Notes: a model not told the origin generated them from the sequence alone. DNA of 64,000 nucleotides from Prochilodus magdalenae (GCA_024036415.1 JAMWET010007157.1:1727501-1791500); one strand, 5' to 3'. Shown: positions 41,886 through 54,481, counted from the stretch's first letter. Numbers and translations: made by a program.

Positions 41886-43214
41886 ATGTCTGGGCCGGGG
41901 GAAATTGAAAGTGTGGCGCCGTCACACAGGCTCCTGGGTGGCAGTGGCACCTTTCTGCTACCCACTGTGTGTGTCGTTTTAAAAAACACACACATCTCTG
42001 CAGGGCTTCGATCTGCTGTGTTTATTAAGTGTAGAAAGATTCAAAAGCAGCAAACTGGACAAGAAAGAACAGAAACCTCTGGTACAGTAGGTACAGCTGG
42101 CCGTTTTCTTCTCAGCTTCCACCATGGCATTCTTTTATAATGCACTGACCTCTATATTGTTCCCCTTTCGTATATTCTTGTATTTGTAACCACTATACTC
42201 TCATTTTGCTCTGACACATACATCACATATAAACACTTCTTGTCTAGTAAAATGTTATTTATTCCTTTGGTTCTCCTTAATTAAGTCTGTTATCAGTAAC
42301 AAACACTAAAATACGGTCTGCATGTATGCACGATATACTCTGGCACTAGCTTTCATTTATAATGAAACAAAGCTTTGCAAAGCTACAATTCTCCAATCGA
42401 TCATCAATATACAACCTAATATTTCTTCCCTCTGTGCTGAGAATGATTGACTGTTAGGTAAAGAAATATGATCAGCAATAAAAGCGACAGCTCCCTGAGT
42501 AAACAAGCTATTATGAAGCAGGAGCTAATACAAAGAGGAACTCAGCCAAATAGCGATAGCCCAAACTTCGATCAATGAACACAGAAAAAACTATATTGTT
42601 TTATTTGTTGTTTATTTATTATTTTACAAAAATCTCAATTGTGTTTCTTACATTTTAAAATTTTTGGATGAAGGGTAGGATAACCTATGCTTTAACCTTC
42701 ACAGTTATTCAGTAATATTCCTAATTGCCTTTAACAATAGGAAAAATGTGCATTGATGAGGTCTCACTGAAGCCCCAGAGAAGGGGAAATGCTCTTTTCC
42801 CCTTTAAACAAAAGATAAACCAGCTTATCCATCCAGCTTATTACACCTTTAATATCAGTTTTGTTGGTATTGGGCAAAACTGCACGCTGTCAAAAATTAA
42901 AACATTCTCCTCCATTCCTCCTCGCACTCCAGGGCTAATATTAACAGGTCATTTGTAAGGGGGAAATGTTTCAATCCTCCTGTGTTTTTACACAGCCACA
43001 GAAATGAAATGAGGGGCCTCTGCTCTGCTACAACCATAACTCAAGCAATATTCATCCGAGACATATATTCAAATCAGTCTCGGCACTGGCTCTCTGCTTT
43101 GCTTTAGCTTTGTGTTAGGAAATTTATAAGCCTACTTCTTAAATGTATTATTCATCAGCATGTGTAAATAATGCATGCTTGGTTCCATAGTAAATTAACC
43201 CTTTACCTTACTCG
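41886..43214. other. No gene seen
   Basis: Unique-looking DNA. The GC-rich start (41886-41960) and the 42750-42960 stretch stand out slightly. No coding family is recognised. Confidence 0.35.
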
Positions 43215-43355
43215 AGCTACCGGAGTCACAGTTTTGAAAGGCAATTATGTCATTTAATTAATGCTGTAATTAATACCGTAATTAGCTTAAATACTCAGCA
43301 ACCCAGTGCCGCCGCTAAGCTGTCTTAATTAAACAGAATGAAAGGTTTTTATGAT
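43215..43355. promoter_or_regulatory. Candidate conserved non-coding element rich in homeodomain sites
   Basis: Within about 110 bases there are many TAATTA-type cores (gtcatttaattaatgctg, taattaataccgtaattagc, gtcttaattaaacag) next to a GC-rich phrase, cagtgccgccgctaagct. The combination is unusual against the surrounding DNA and typical of homeobox-bound enhancers. Not tested for conservation. Confidence 0.33.
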
Positions 43356-44249
43356 GGCTTTTTTTATTTTTTTTTGCACAGTCAGTTTGCCTTGCTGTTG
43401 CAGGGGTACAATGCAATCCTCTGAAACACAGAGATGGCCATGAAGATGAATCTGAAACAACAAAAAAAGACTTTCTTTTTTTTTTTTGGTTTGTTTCTTT
43501 TTTTAGTCGAAAATTTGCAGCTCCTAGCTCGTTTTCATACCCGTAAACAGAATCACAGTGTTATAACAAGCTGATTCATCAAAACAAGCCTCATTAAAAA
43601 AGCATTCCAATGAAACAATTACAGCATACTGTTTGGTGAAAGCTCTTCAAATGCACTCCAATGCTATTTCAGAAAATTACTCTTTGTTAAGTGCTTAAAA
43701 ATTAAATAGCATTGCCACAGCTAAGAATCTCACTGTAAATGTTATAGACTGGATGCAGTGAGCACTTGTGGTTTTGTTGCCTGCAGACTGCAGGGAGGCA
43801 AGTGGACAGCTTCTCCAAGAGCAGAGAGTTTTTAACCACGCTCTACCTGACAGTGATAGAAGGTGTTTTCCCCAAACTAGAAAAATAGTGGGAGTCAATA
43901 AATACAGAGGGGACCCAGACCCACCAGTACATAGTGCTCTTACTCTGAGAATTCACTACAGAGGGTGTTTCCTCTACTAAAGTAATGTGGTTCAATTGCA
44001 AAAACCAAATTGTAAACGTATTGGCAGAGTCTGTTAGCATGATCTGTTTGAAGAGACTGTCAGTGAACTGATATATTATTTTGATTTGTATGTGGCAACA
44101 TGGATTCATGGGCCCATATTTAATTATGAATATGAATAAATATGAGTCATGAATTTACTTTGACTTGTATTATTTTATTAAATTTAAGGTTAATGTATAG
44201 TTTTCTTTGTCATCTTCATTTCATTTGTAAATATACATCCTTTCTGACC
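43356..44249. other. No gene seen; T-rich tracts
   Basis: Poly-T tracts at 43361-43375 and 43475-43504. The remainder is unique-looking, with overlapping chance frames on both strands. Confidence 0.4.
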
Positions 44250-45155
44250 ATTCAGGCCTGCAACATAATCCCAAAAAGTTGACACATAGGCAATTTAGGG
44301 CTAGATATGATATAACTGAATTAATTAATAAATGATTTGAAACAAGTGATGCTAACAGGTAGTAGCAATCATGATTTGGTAGAAAAGCAGCATAGAGTAA
44401 AGGTCTGGTCCACTGAGAGCAAAAACTGGGAAGAGGATCACCAGTTTGCTAACAAATCTGTGGGAAAATTACTGAAAAGTTAAAAATAAATGTTCCTTAA
44501 AGGAACATTGGAAGGAATTTGCATATTTCATTCTGTACATAACATAATTCACATAGTTCAAATTCAAGATATCTGGAGGGCCTTGAGTGCGTAAACGGTA
44601 AGGGCCCAATCCTGAATCAAAAAGCTATGCTCTCTGATACCTCAGATGGCACTACATCAAAAACTGTCATCTGTAAGTGACGGACTATTACACAGTGGTC
44701 ACACAATGGTCATTACACAGTGGAAATGTGTATCAGACAAATCAGCATACTCCAGATAAACAATGAAAAGGAACATCAGGGCTGTTACCAGCAGAAACTC
44801 CAAAAGTTGGGGTCTGGCATGGCATTGGGTTGTGTCAGTGTCCCTGGCAAAGACATGTGACGAAAAGTACATATTGAGCCAACTGCTACTGTCAAGATAA
44901 GATGTTTGCTAGAGATGCATAGACATATTTCAACAAGACTTTGCAAAAAAACACATTGCGCATACATCACAAAGTAAAGGCTGTGAAAGAAGAGAGTGGG
45001 TGCTGGACTGGCCTATCTACAGACCTGACCTGTCCCCATAAAGAATGTGTACATATTTTAGACATAAAATTTGACAAAGAATTATAGTTTGTCTGAAATG
45101 CTAAATCACTTGGTGTCTTCAGAGCCTAAAGGTTTTAAGTGTTGTTAAACAGAAT
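44250..45155 (+). mobile_element. Tc1/mariner relic, same family as 21.0 kb copy
   Basis: The left end carries aatcccaaaaagttgacaca, matching the ccaaaaaagttggga terminus at 21.0 kb. The protein-level remnants also agree: KGCEREWVLDWPIYRPDLSP (expected before the catalytic glutamate) and a C-terminus with SVVK. The right terminal repeat is not visible. An internal deletion has removed most of the middle. The copy is badly worn and immobile. Confidence 0.7.
44560..45150 (+). pseudogene. Transposase fragments (Tc1/mariner), broken
   Basis: In scattered frames the sequence reads CYQQKLQKLGSGMALGCVSV (about 44785-44844), FQQDFAKKHIAHTSQ (about 44929-44973) in place of the QQDNA-PH block, and VLDWPIYRPDLSPIKNVYIF near 45002-45061. 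In the last block the catalytic glutamate of PIEN is replaced by lysine (PIKN), and FQQD still keeps the second aspartate. Stops lie between the blocks. This is a dead transposase gene. Confidence 0.72.
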
Positions 45156-45460
45156 GGCAACAAAGGTTTTTTGTTCTGTTTTGTTTTGTTATTTTTGTGT
45201 CAGAGTACTATGCGGGCCCCATACAAATGATTTTAAACTCTATGCAGTGTTTAGGTATCAGGAGTTTAACATGTTTTCCTTTTATGGATATGGTATATGT
45301 CTAAGAAGAGGCCTCTCTCTTGGTCTGTCTCTGAGCTCCAAGCAGACCATTTTCATATAGGGGTCAGATGTCTCTATATGTTGTACAAAAATACCCAGCC
45401 TTTATAATGGGGAATTTGAGAGCTGGATTGGAGATGCCAGATTGGCACAGTCAAATCAAC

Positions 45461-46375
45461 ATTCATTTATATAGCGCTTTTTACAACAGAGTTGTCAAAA
45501 AGCAGCTTTACAAAGAATCTGGTGTCAGAGCCCCCAATGAGCAACAAGCTTCCACAGTGCAGGACAGCCAGGAGCTCCATTGTGGTTAAAGGCAAGCAGT
45601 GGAACCCAGTCAGAGCAGATGTAGCAACAGCATCAGACCACACAGGATGGGCAGCAGTTCAACTCAGACAAAGAGAACAGACAGACTGTTAGCTCTGACA
45701 GAAGATGTGAACACACATATGGTGTTAACAGAGTGCAGCAGTGACTCCGGCAGGCCTGGCTATTACAGCATGACTAAAAGGGAGAGCCAGAAGGTCACAA
45801 AGACATGAAATATGAAAAGGCTCTGCCCCTCAAAGTAACTTTGTTAATTCTAGGCACTAATAGAGAACCTGGTCACATGATGGTTCATAATACGAGATAA
45901 GTTCACTGAGGTACACAGGAGCGAGGCCGTTTAGAGCTTTATTAACCAGAAGAAGAATTTTATACTCAATGCGGAATTTAACTGGTAACCAGTGTAAGTT
46001 GGATAAGACTGGGCTGATAAGATCAAACTTTCTAGTTCTTGTAAGGACTTTGGCTGCAGTGTTTTGGACTAACTGAAGTTGGTTAAAATTTTGGCTGGAA
46101 CAACCAGAAAGCAGGGCATTACAATAATCCAGCTTTGAAGTAATACAGGCGTGAACTAGCTTTTCTGCATTTCTTAATTTCGCAATATTGTGTAGATGTA
46201 GAAAAGCTATTCTAGTGATATTATAAATACGCTCATCGAAGGCCAGGTCAGGATCAATCGTGACACCAAGGCTTTTTACAGATGTACCTGGTGTAAGAAG
46301 CTATTTAGATTGAATGATAATGCAGACAGTTGTTTCTAACCAAGAAGGAGAACTTCTGTTTTGTCCGAGTTCAAA
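45461..46375 (-). mobile_element. L2-like LINE fragment, minus strand, with 3' tail
   Basis: The 3' end (45461-45560) reads on the plus strand as attcatttatatagcgctt, ttacaacagagttgtc, aaaaagcagctttaca and agcccccaatgagcaac. It is the reverse complement of the kind of tail seen at 2460-2612. The coding part is at 45857-46375 and the region between is a 3' untranslated segment. The element is truncated within the reverse transcriptase, the usual 5'-truncated LINE form. Confidence 0.85.
45857..46372 (-). pseudogene. LINE ORF2 C-terminal region, about 140 uninterrupted codons
   Basis: The minus strand begins with SDKTEVLLLG (near 46372-46340), which follows the RT palm. After a stop and frame change it is open from 46285: SVKSLGVTIDPDLAFDERIY, NITRIAFLHLHNIAKLRNAE, KLVHACITSKLDYCNALLSG, QLQLVQNTAAKVLTRTRKFD, LISPVLSNLHWLPVKFRIEY and KILLLVNKALNGLAPVYLSE. 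It ends in a stop at about 45857-45859. There is no initiator methionine, so simple open-frame scans miss it. The length without stops suggests this copy is younger than the 0.5 kb LINE. It is still incomplete: the fingers and YADD part are absent. Confidence 0.85.
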
Positions 46376-48739
46376 AGGCACAGGACCTCTCACAAGCAGC
46401 TCAAGTGCTTGTAAGATGCTCTCTTTAAATCTTGTAATAAACATTTTTATATTCAAGCAAGACAGTGTCAGCGGAGGTTTCTTTTCACACTCTACACACC
46501 ATCGCATCTCTTTTTTAAGTTTACAACATCCATCATACTATAGTGAGTAGACTTACACTACTCTAAAATAAAACCTACCACATGCAAAATAAAAATAAAT
46601 AAATACCTAAATAAAACCTAGCCTTATGCATTTTTGAGAGTTTTGTTGCTTTTCTCTCGTTATACCCAAATCCTGATGTCCAAATAATTGTGTGCTCCAA
46701 ATTGTGACTTCAATATTTGCAATTTAAAACACACTTTGATAAATGTGAATGAGCACAGGTTCCAATAATGCATTCGTAACACATTTAGCACATCTAGTAA
46801 ATCACTACATAAGCTCAATATATATCAGTATGCAAGTTTACTTAGCAATAGTCTAAGCCACAATTACTAAGCAATATGAATTTGAATATTAGCTAACCTT
46901 AGCAACGGCTGCTGAGCCCCGAACCAGACTCTCTCGAAAGACTCTCTCAGTGAAACACATACACAGCAGCTCTATACCATTAAAAACAAAGTCCTGATCA
47001 TGCTTGCTTTTTTCAGTGCTATTATATAGCAAGAACACTGCAAGTATATTATTTTGGATTACTGTAATCATGGACCAGAAATATGAAGCTTAATCAAGTT
47101 TTGTTTTTGTTTTTTCTCTTGTTCCTTGCTTATGATATTCAAAGTATTTCATCCATGTCTATAGCAACTAATAAGAAGCTAATAACAGCCTCGCTCACTC
47201 AACTAATGTTGGTTTGTATGCGTGACTGGCGAATACTGATGCAGGTTAATGACTAGAATGATAATTTATATTTAGTAATCAAAATTTTCGTGTCTGATAT
47301 AAACGATACTAATGAGGGATCTATTTCAGTCAAAGCTATTGCTTGATTTTAAGTAGCCACATATACGTGACGACGTGTATCGGGCACAAAGGAAATCAAA
47401 TGCCTACCATTACTGAGCACATATAAACACTAGCTAAAAATCGTGCACTAAATTATTGGTTGAAATGATCTGTTATAATTCAAATATTAGGTGCACCAGG
47501 CGCCCTCCTAGATCCTAGATCAACATTTTTGACAGTTTTTAGAAGCCTGAGATGATAGTAGAAACAGCAAGCTCCTCTTTATCTCTGCCTAAAAAAGGCT
47601 TTCATTTGAGCGTCTTTTCTTTGGTACTCTCAGTCTGTCTCCACTGTTGACACAATGCGCAGCCCTGCATGAGCAGGTTAACAGTATTTGGTTTGCAGTG
47701 ATTTTATCAATGTCGTTAGAACATTCATTGAACTAAGTGAGAAATCCATCAACTGGTGACAGCATGCTCTAGACTAATGGCTGTTAGGCGATAATAATTT
47801 TTAATACGATTTTTATTTCACTTAATTTCATCTCCCTTTAACAAAGGTCCCATGTCAGAGTGAGAGAGAGGGAGAGGTTTCAGTATAGGAGAGATATTTA
47901 TGTTGATGGCCCAAGCTTCTGTGTAATATATGAGGCTTCCTGTAGATGAACAGGGCGCTACAAGACAATTTAATGTCATTTTTTCTATTTCTTGTACAAT
48001 TGTACAATGAATGTATCTATTGTCATTTTAAAATATTAGAGATTTTAATTGATCGTGGTTCTAAAAGGGCCTCTAGGACAAGTTCGATTGTATCTTCAGG
48101 CATTTGGACAGTGGTGTCCAATCTAAGGCATAATAATACATAAGCATAATTGGTACAATTCAGTATAATTCAGTATGAGCAGCCTCAGACAATACGACTT
48201 ATAGTAAATCATACTTACAGTAAAATATAATAAGTTGTTTAACAAATATATTATAGAACACATTGCACTTTAGCTCTTGGTTCAGTGGATGCTGTAGAAG
48301 AGTTTGGAGAGTAGCTCTTATTGGGATTTAGCAGTTTAGAGGGCCAGACGACCCCCTAAGGGCCAAATAGTATTTATCGCTCTGCAACTTCTCTGGGATG
48401 TTGCTTAGTAATTTTCTTTAATCATTCCACTGGGCTCCAACATGCAGCCAAAATATATTATGTGGTGCATAAAATGAAAAATATCAATAATTCCTTTTTT
48501 TGTTGTAGCTGTAATATGTTCTCCCACCGTATATGATGATTGATCAGATTAATCAGAATGCATAGACTATAGGATATCACAGAACACACTGAATTCATAT
48601 GGAGCACATATTGATTTTACAAGTCAAACTCAACAGTGGTCCCATGCTCTATAATTATTTTGGGTTTGATGGTGTTCTGGCACCAAACTAATTTTACACT
48701 TGCCTTCAGAAATCTCCCTCTCTCTATTCTTACACCTCA
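46376..48739. other. No gene seen; unique-looking DNA
   Basis: No coding family is recognised. The 47620-47870 stretch is repeat-free with gcgataataatttttaat-type motifs and may be regulatory. The remainder is AT-rich. Confidence 0.38.
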
Positions 48740-49425
48740 TATCTCCTGAAACAATCTATCGCCTGGCTGAAATTGCCTGAAACATAACGAAACAAATGGA
48801 ACGGAAATTCATTTCGCGCAACAGGATTATCGCCCCCTGTGCCTCTTATCTTCTCTCGCCTGTTTATATGATTAAAAAAAGTGGAAAGAAAGATCATTTC
48901 ACAATTAATGGCAAAAGATCCCGGACTCTCACTCTAGTCATTAGATGAGATGTCTGGGAGAAATGCTCCTCCATATTTCTTAACCTCAGGTTTCAATTGT
49001 CTTGACCTCAGCTATATTAATGGAAGGGCTAATAGCCAGCAAGAATCCTTTAATTTATGCCAGGGTGAATTAAGAAAAGGTAATGGATTTGCCTCTCAAA
49101 AAATGGCCAGACCCAGGCTTTTTCCATGCTGCTTATCGAGGAAATCTAATTATCATATTATCTCTGTGAGTGGCTCTTTTGAAGTCATTTTTCACATTAT
49201 CTTAGGAGAATAGTTTTGACATTCCTAACATGGGGCTCGGTTTATTGTGGCTTGCTAGGACATTCTGTAACAAAGGAGGATAATGATTTTCAAGTTTTAA
49301 TAGAGGAATTGGCACTTCTTATCGCTGGGATCATGAAGGCAAATAACCTGAATGGCAAAGACCGTGAAAATGGAAATTCTGATGGAATCTTGTAATTAGA
49401 GAAGAAGGTTTGTGTAAAAAAGCAA
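48740..49425. promoter_or_regulatory. Candidate conserved non-coding block
   Basis: About 680 bp without repeats, of even composition: cttatcttctctcgcctg, catttcacaattaatggc, gaatcctttaatttatgcc, ggtgaattaagaaaagg, cttatcgaggaaatctaatt and atcatattatctctgtg. GATA-type (cttatc), TAAT and TTAATT cores recur. Small frames inside (for example 48950-49213) have no family. Inference only. Confidence 0.33.
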
Positions 49426-50319
49426 ATATTCTCAGCAGAATCTAAAACCTGCCCTACTATTCCACAATGATGAAACGAAGACTTTGCTGCTAATCATATT
49501 TAGACCTGAACAAAGTGTATACGGCTGCCTGAGCTGCCACAAACCTTTACACAAACTTTTACACACATGCACAGCAACAAACACACACACCCTAGAACTC
49601 TCATGCTGTGTGCTCACTTTATTATTACACAAATGTTCAGAAAAACAGATGATGATGGCAAAAGACAGCAGCTATTGCAAGAGATGAGGGAAGAGAGGAT
49701 GACAATAATATACAATAATCCGATCCAATTTAACAGCTTCTTTCCTTTTCTCTGCCTCTTTCTGGTGCAGGTAGCAGCACAAGCTCGGCGGGTGACAGTG
49801 TAATGAGAAATATGATAATTCTGAAGCGCATTAATTTCATGTCCTGTGGGTTTTGCAAGATCACTTATTATTCTCAACAAATTAAATCACCGTTTTTACC
49901 TAGCATCGCCATGTGTATCCAAAGATCCCTTTACACTCTGCCATCAAATTAACTCTCTGTGTACCCATTTTCTGCATTTAAATAATAGAAGTTAGAAGTT
50001 TAGCAATAAATTGTCAAAATAGCAGTGAAAATGACTATTATTCAGTGCAACTGAACAAACCCAATCATCTGCTAGCTTTGGTAAGCTGTCAAGTAACATC
50101 CACCCAGACACATAGTGGTACACATGGTGCAACCTTATGCTTTCCACCTAACCCCTTAGCCTTTGCATCCCGATGATGACACCATCTCCTCCATTTTTCT
50201 TTTCCCCCTCCCAAGCAGAAAGAACACATTTGACCGCCACCCGTTGTTGCGACACACTCAGGGGTTTGCCAATCGTTGTCAGCAGTGAACTTGAGACCCC
50301 CCTCTGTCAAACCGTAGTG
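49426..50319. other. No gene seen; possible regulatory DNA
   Basis: The 49795-49900 stretch (atgataattctgaagcgcat, taatttcatgtcctgtgg) has the same enhancer-like texture as its neighbours. Opposing open frames at 49567-49880 are unlikely to be genes. Confidence 0.33.
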
Positions 50320-50530
50320 TAAGGCTGGCAGTTATTTGGGCTTTGTTTGTAATCTTTCTGGGCGCTTTGTCGGAAGGAGGAGGGGGATGGCGTGGGGGGC
50401 TCACACTGATATTAGCGTGAGTGCACAAAAGCCCCTCGAGTGGTGTCATGCACAATTAATGTCCCCAGGTAGCAACTCCATTAGCCGTATGAACTCTAGC
50501 CGCAGCAGGGAATACTAATGGCTGAGGTGC
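50320..50530. promoter_or_regulatory. Candidate conserved non-coding element, GC-mixed
   Basis: Repeat-free DNA with ttatttgggctttgtttgta, atctttctgggcgctttg, gcacaattaatgtcccc, ctccattagccgtatgaac and gggaatactaatggctgag. GC-rich and TAAT-bearing segments alternate. The 60-codon frame across it is not convincing. Compositional inference only. Confidence 0.32.
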
Positions 50531-51859
50531 CGGGGGGCATTAGAAGAAAGAGTGACCCCCCCACACCCCCCACACTCAGTATCACCCCACCTCCCCACAC
50601 AACACTCGCCTAATTTACTTCACCCTTCAACCTGACCAGCTCCTGTTCCTCCATCTCACTCTGGATAGCTAAGCGGGACACCCCAGTCTTAGCCTTAAGA
50701 CTCAAGCTCTGCATAGTGAAGCACTTCCCTCCCATGCACCCTCAGCAGCTAGTCACGGTAAGGAAATGGACAAGACATGTTAATGGATTATGTCATGCAG
50801 AATGCAAATAAAAGGCAAACATGCAATATATCACTAATGAATAGCTCCTTTTCTTTGGACAGAGAATCGACATGATCTCCCAAGAACTGGCCAAAGCTTC
50901 AAACAGATTTTCCACCAGGGAGCCTGGTATGCAAAACTTCTTCATGTGAATGTAGATAGCATGCTCTGTAACTACGAAAATACAAACAGAACTAATAATA
51001 AATAAAAACTAGACAATAAACTGAACCCAGAAGGGCTATAATCCTAGTGGCCCAATATTCTCAGACTTTTGTAGGTGTTTATGACTCATTCTGCATTGAA
51101 CCTAATATACTGCTCAGGTTTAAGCAAATGACAGTGACTAGTTTTGCGTCTCTTAGAAATTAAAGAGACTGTTGTTGGAAACAGATAGAAGCACAAGCCT
51201 CAAACAAATTACGCACACAAACTCTATTTTCCTAAATGGAATATAATACAACCCCTTGTGACATGCATTGGTGGGAAAGTTGTCTTTATTAACTTCATTA
51301 CCAGGTATAAACGCCACTTCTTTATTATTACCATGTATTAATATCTCTTCTTCACTCAATTTTCATTTTCTGTCTTGTCCAAAGCTTGCTGACGACTATA
51401 ATATTTGATCAAGCAATTATTGGCTTGGTTAAATCTTAATCTTAATTTGATTTAAAATTCAGGTGTTTGTTGTGACATGTTGAGGTTGCATCAAGGCCCA
51501 TTTTGCACTGCACTTGCACTCCTGACACTCTGAGTTTGTGTGACAATCGAGAAGTGACAATCATATGATGAGTCAGCATAGCAGAACTATTCAGGATAAC
51601 ATTAAAATCTAAAGTATAAACATAAAATTATGCTGCACTGCAGTATTTGTTATCTGCATTTTTAACCCTATACAAAGCCCCCTAAATAAGTCATATGAGT
51701 CAGCCCCTAGATACATGCATCCATACGCACACATAAAAACTATGGATATTACAGTACAAATATAACGTCACAATACCTAAATACATCATAATATAATTAT
51801 TTTAAAAATGAACTACCTGAGTTTATATATGCTACACACTATATATTGTTTACTTCAAT
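50531..51859. other. No gene seen
   Basis: A C-rich tract at 50556-50600 (accccccacaccccccac) is followed by unique AT-rich DNA. No coding or RNA gene was recognised. Confidence 0.4.
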
Positions 51860-51864
51860 GCAAT

Positions 51865-52110
51865 TAAGTTCAATTCAGTTCAACTTTATTGTCATTATAC
51901 CAATATAAGAACAGTAAGTACAGCTTAACAAGACACTATTATGTTACGTCTCAAGTGCAGTAATTAAAAAATAAAGAGAGACAAATGAGCAATAGTGTAA
52001 AAGCAAAACACAAAACACAGGACACTATGTGCATAGACAGATACAAATGCGCATGAGCAGCAACGGTAGGTCAAAATATCACTTGAACTGAGGTGCAAAC
52101 AGCATTATGC
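51865..52110. repeat. Worn interspersed repeat (ttcaactttattgtcattat type)
   Basis: The start ttcaattcagttcaacttta followed by ttgtcattataccaatata is the opening of a dispersed fish repeat that I know as the antisense 3' tail of a retroelement. The rest (acacaggacactatgtgcat, cacttgaactgaggtgc) cannot be assigned. Limits are approximate. Confidence 0.45.
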
Positions 52111-53800
52111 ATACATATGTTGTAGAGCAAAATACAGCTTAATTATTTAGAGGTTTGTTTTGGACAAGTTTTGCATGTTGAGGCAGCTGGGTTTGGTAGT
52201 GAGTGTAAACAGCAGATTCAAAAGTATACTGTGCAGGTAGTGAGCACAGCATCTTAATGTTCATCTTAAACAGTCACACAGTTTAGAGTAGAATTTATAG
52301 ATTTTTATAATAATCTGTCTTTTTATGATACAGTTGTACTGGAAGCACTCATGATATCTATGATATGCTCAGACATGTAATGTGACATATAGCCCAACTA
52401 TACTTAATGATCTTTATAATAAAGCCTAATGATCCATTTGCTCCCAAACAACCAAACTAACCAAAAACATCCCCACATCTCATTTGTCTCACAGAGAAAA
52501 GAGGCCACCATAAATGTGATCTATGTCACGTTTTTTCTCACTACCTTTCTCCTAATCCCACTTGGTCACATGACCTTGGACACTGAAAATCGCTGCATCG
52601 ACCTTGCCTGTGTTGCCATGCCCACTGGTTGAGCGGTACTAACAGGCTGCCTGCTGCTCTTACCCTGAGGGCTCTCAACAACACACACAAACACACACAT
52701 ACACCCTACCACTAACCCCTGTCCATTGCAGCGTGGCTGAATTTAGGGAGCCTCCCAGCAAGTGTGCCTTATAGCACAGCTCAATAAAATTAGGCCGCCT
52801 ACAGACTTACATGTCAATTACCCGTCACATAGTCCACGAAGCAAAGAAAAAGAGCAAAGTGCTAAGAGACGAAGTGATAACCCGGCCTGATGAGCCGAGA
52901 GAGGAGGATGAGCGCGTGGGAGAGGGCAGAAAGGCTGTTGTTTGCTCTACTTGCCTGCGGCTGCACTGACCTAAAGAGGCCATCCTTTATCATTTTACCA
53001 GTATGCTCATCAGTTAAACTCAATCCCACATGTCAGTTGAGTTTTGTTTGGGGTGAGGCCTGTTCCAGGGAAAGACATCCATAAGGGCACTATAAGTATT
53101 CTGTTAAGTCATATCACACCATGTTTTGCTGGCATTTGTTCAAAAATAGTTCTTCTAATGGCACCCCTTTATATTTAATATGGTAAATATGAGGCATAAT
53201 TCACATACAAAAATATAACACTAGACTCGAATTATGGTTCTTTGTTCTGGAGGGCACAAGAAAACATTAAGGAATCACACAAAGAATTCAGCTTTACCTT
53301 TTAAATCTAGTGTAGGCTAATGAGAGGTCAAGCTCAGAAATCAAATGTTATCTGATTATTATACCACATTTCAAGTGGTACACACGCTTCCATTTACTGA
53401 AGTAAAAGCTATACCAAAGCTATGAAGAAGCAGGGGAGGTTGGGGAGCAACAGCGCTTTTGCAGGAGAATTATAGCTGTGGGAGGAATTAGATGTGTTTA
53501 GAGGGCCTCCGGGCAGCAGGAAATAAAAGACTGCTTTCAATGGAGTGTGGAATTCATATCCCTATGTCACTTCCAATAAATAAATTGTTAACAATTTTCT
53601 CAGTAAACACTGGTTACACTTTGTTTCCATTGTCTGTGTGGCTTGTGTTTCAGTGCAGTGATACGTCTTGTGACTGCATGGTGTTGTGATGGTTCTCTCT
53701 TTTCCTGTTCAAGCAGCATATTTATTTGACTTTAGCATTCATTTTTAATAACATTGTCCTACTATGACACCATCTCTCACTGCTGGATACGGGCCGAAAA
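52111..53800. other. No gene seen; possible regulatory stretch at 52735-52840
   Basis: A small CA tract lies at 52679-52705. The segment at 52735-52840 (gctgaatttagggagcctcc, ctcaataaaattaggccgcc, tacatgtcaattacccgtc) looks like non-repetitive regulatory DNA. No gene is recognised. Confidence 0.35.
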
Positions 53801-54481
53801 ATGCAAAACATATATTTCAGAAAACAAAATTTAAAAAAATAAAAACAAATTTACAAAAAAAAAAGACATTTAAAATAAAAATTACACAAATTTACAAAAC
53901 GTGAAACACTTTTACAAGCTGCTGATTGTGACGGAGGGGGTAGGTCTAACACACAGGAAGTGCTTATGAATCAAACTGTTTCGCAGTGGTAAAGTGAGTG
54001 GAGTTTGAGATGGTCACGGCCCTAAAGCATGTTTTGTCCATTTCTAGCACGCGTTTTAGCCAGCGGTCATGCTTTTGTTTTTGCTGTGGAAGGTCTTTAG
54101 AGTTTTTAAATGAGCAGATGGAAGAAAACCACATGGGCTGTAAGAAGTGGGCTGTTTTGCAGAAGCTCTCAGCCATTTTAAGCTACTTAGCTGGTTATCC
54201 ACTACAGCTAATGTTACCGCGCGCTTATTTTCCTTAACATTTCCAACTCCAAGTGGTTTAGACATCGCCTGTTCATCTCTTTCTTCCACCTACTCTACTA
54301 CTGTGAAACAGTTTGATTGAAACGCAACAAGCACTTCCTGTGTGTAAGACCTACCCTTTCCATTGGAAATAGCTCAAAATTTACTTTTGTAGTTTTGTTT
54401 TCTGAAGTTTAATATTTTCGTCCTTGTAAAATTGTTTTTCCTTTCATTATTTTGTTTTCTGAAATTAATTTGTTTTGCAGT
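53801..54481. mobile_element. MITE-like element with terminal inverted repeats of nearly 200 bp
   Basis: The left arm (53801-54005) contains tgcaaaacatatatttcaga then aaacaaaatt, ggtaggtctaacacacagga then agtgctt, and atcaaactgtttcgcagtgg. The reverse complement of the right arm (54290-54480) reads tgcaaaacaaattaatttca then gaaaacaaaat, ggtaggtcttacacacagga then agtgctt, and atcaaactgtttcacagtag. The same three blocks occur in the same order. The core of about 280 bp between the arms has small open frames but no transposase. This is a non-autonomous DNA transposon or foldback element; the superfamily is unknown because no clear target duplication was found. Confidence 0.75.

Noticed and set aside
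43843..44109. Opposing open frames on both strands around 43.7-44.1 kb
   Set aside because: No known family, and mutual overlap indicates chance openness.
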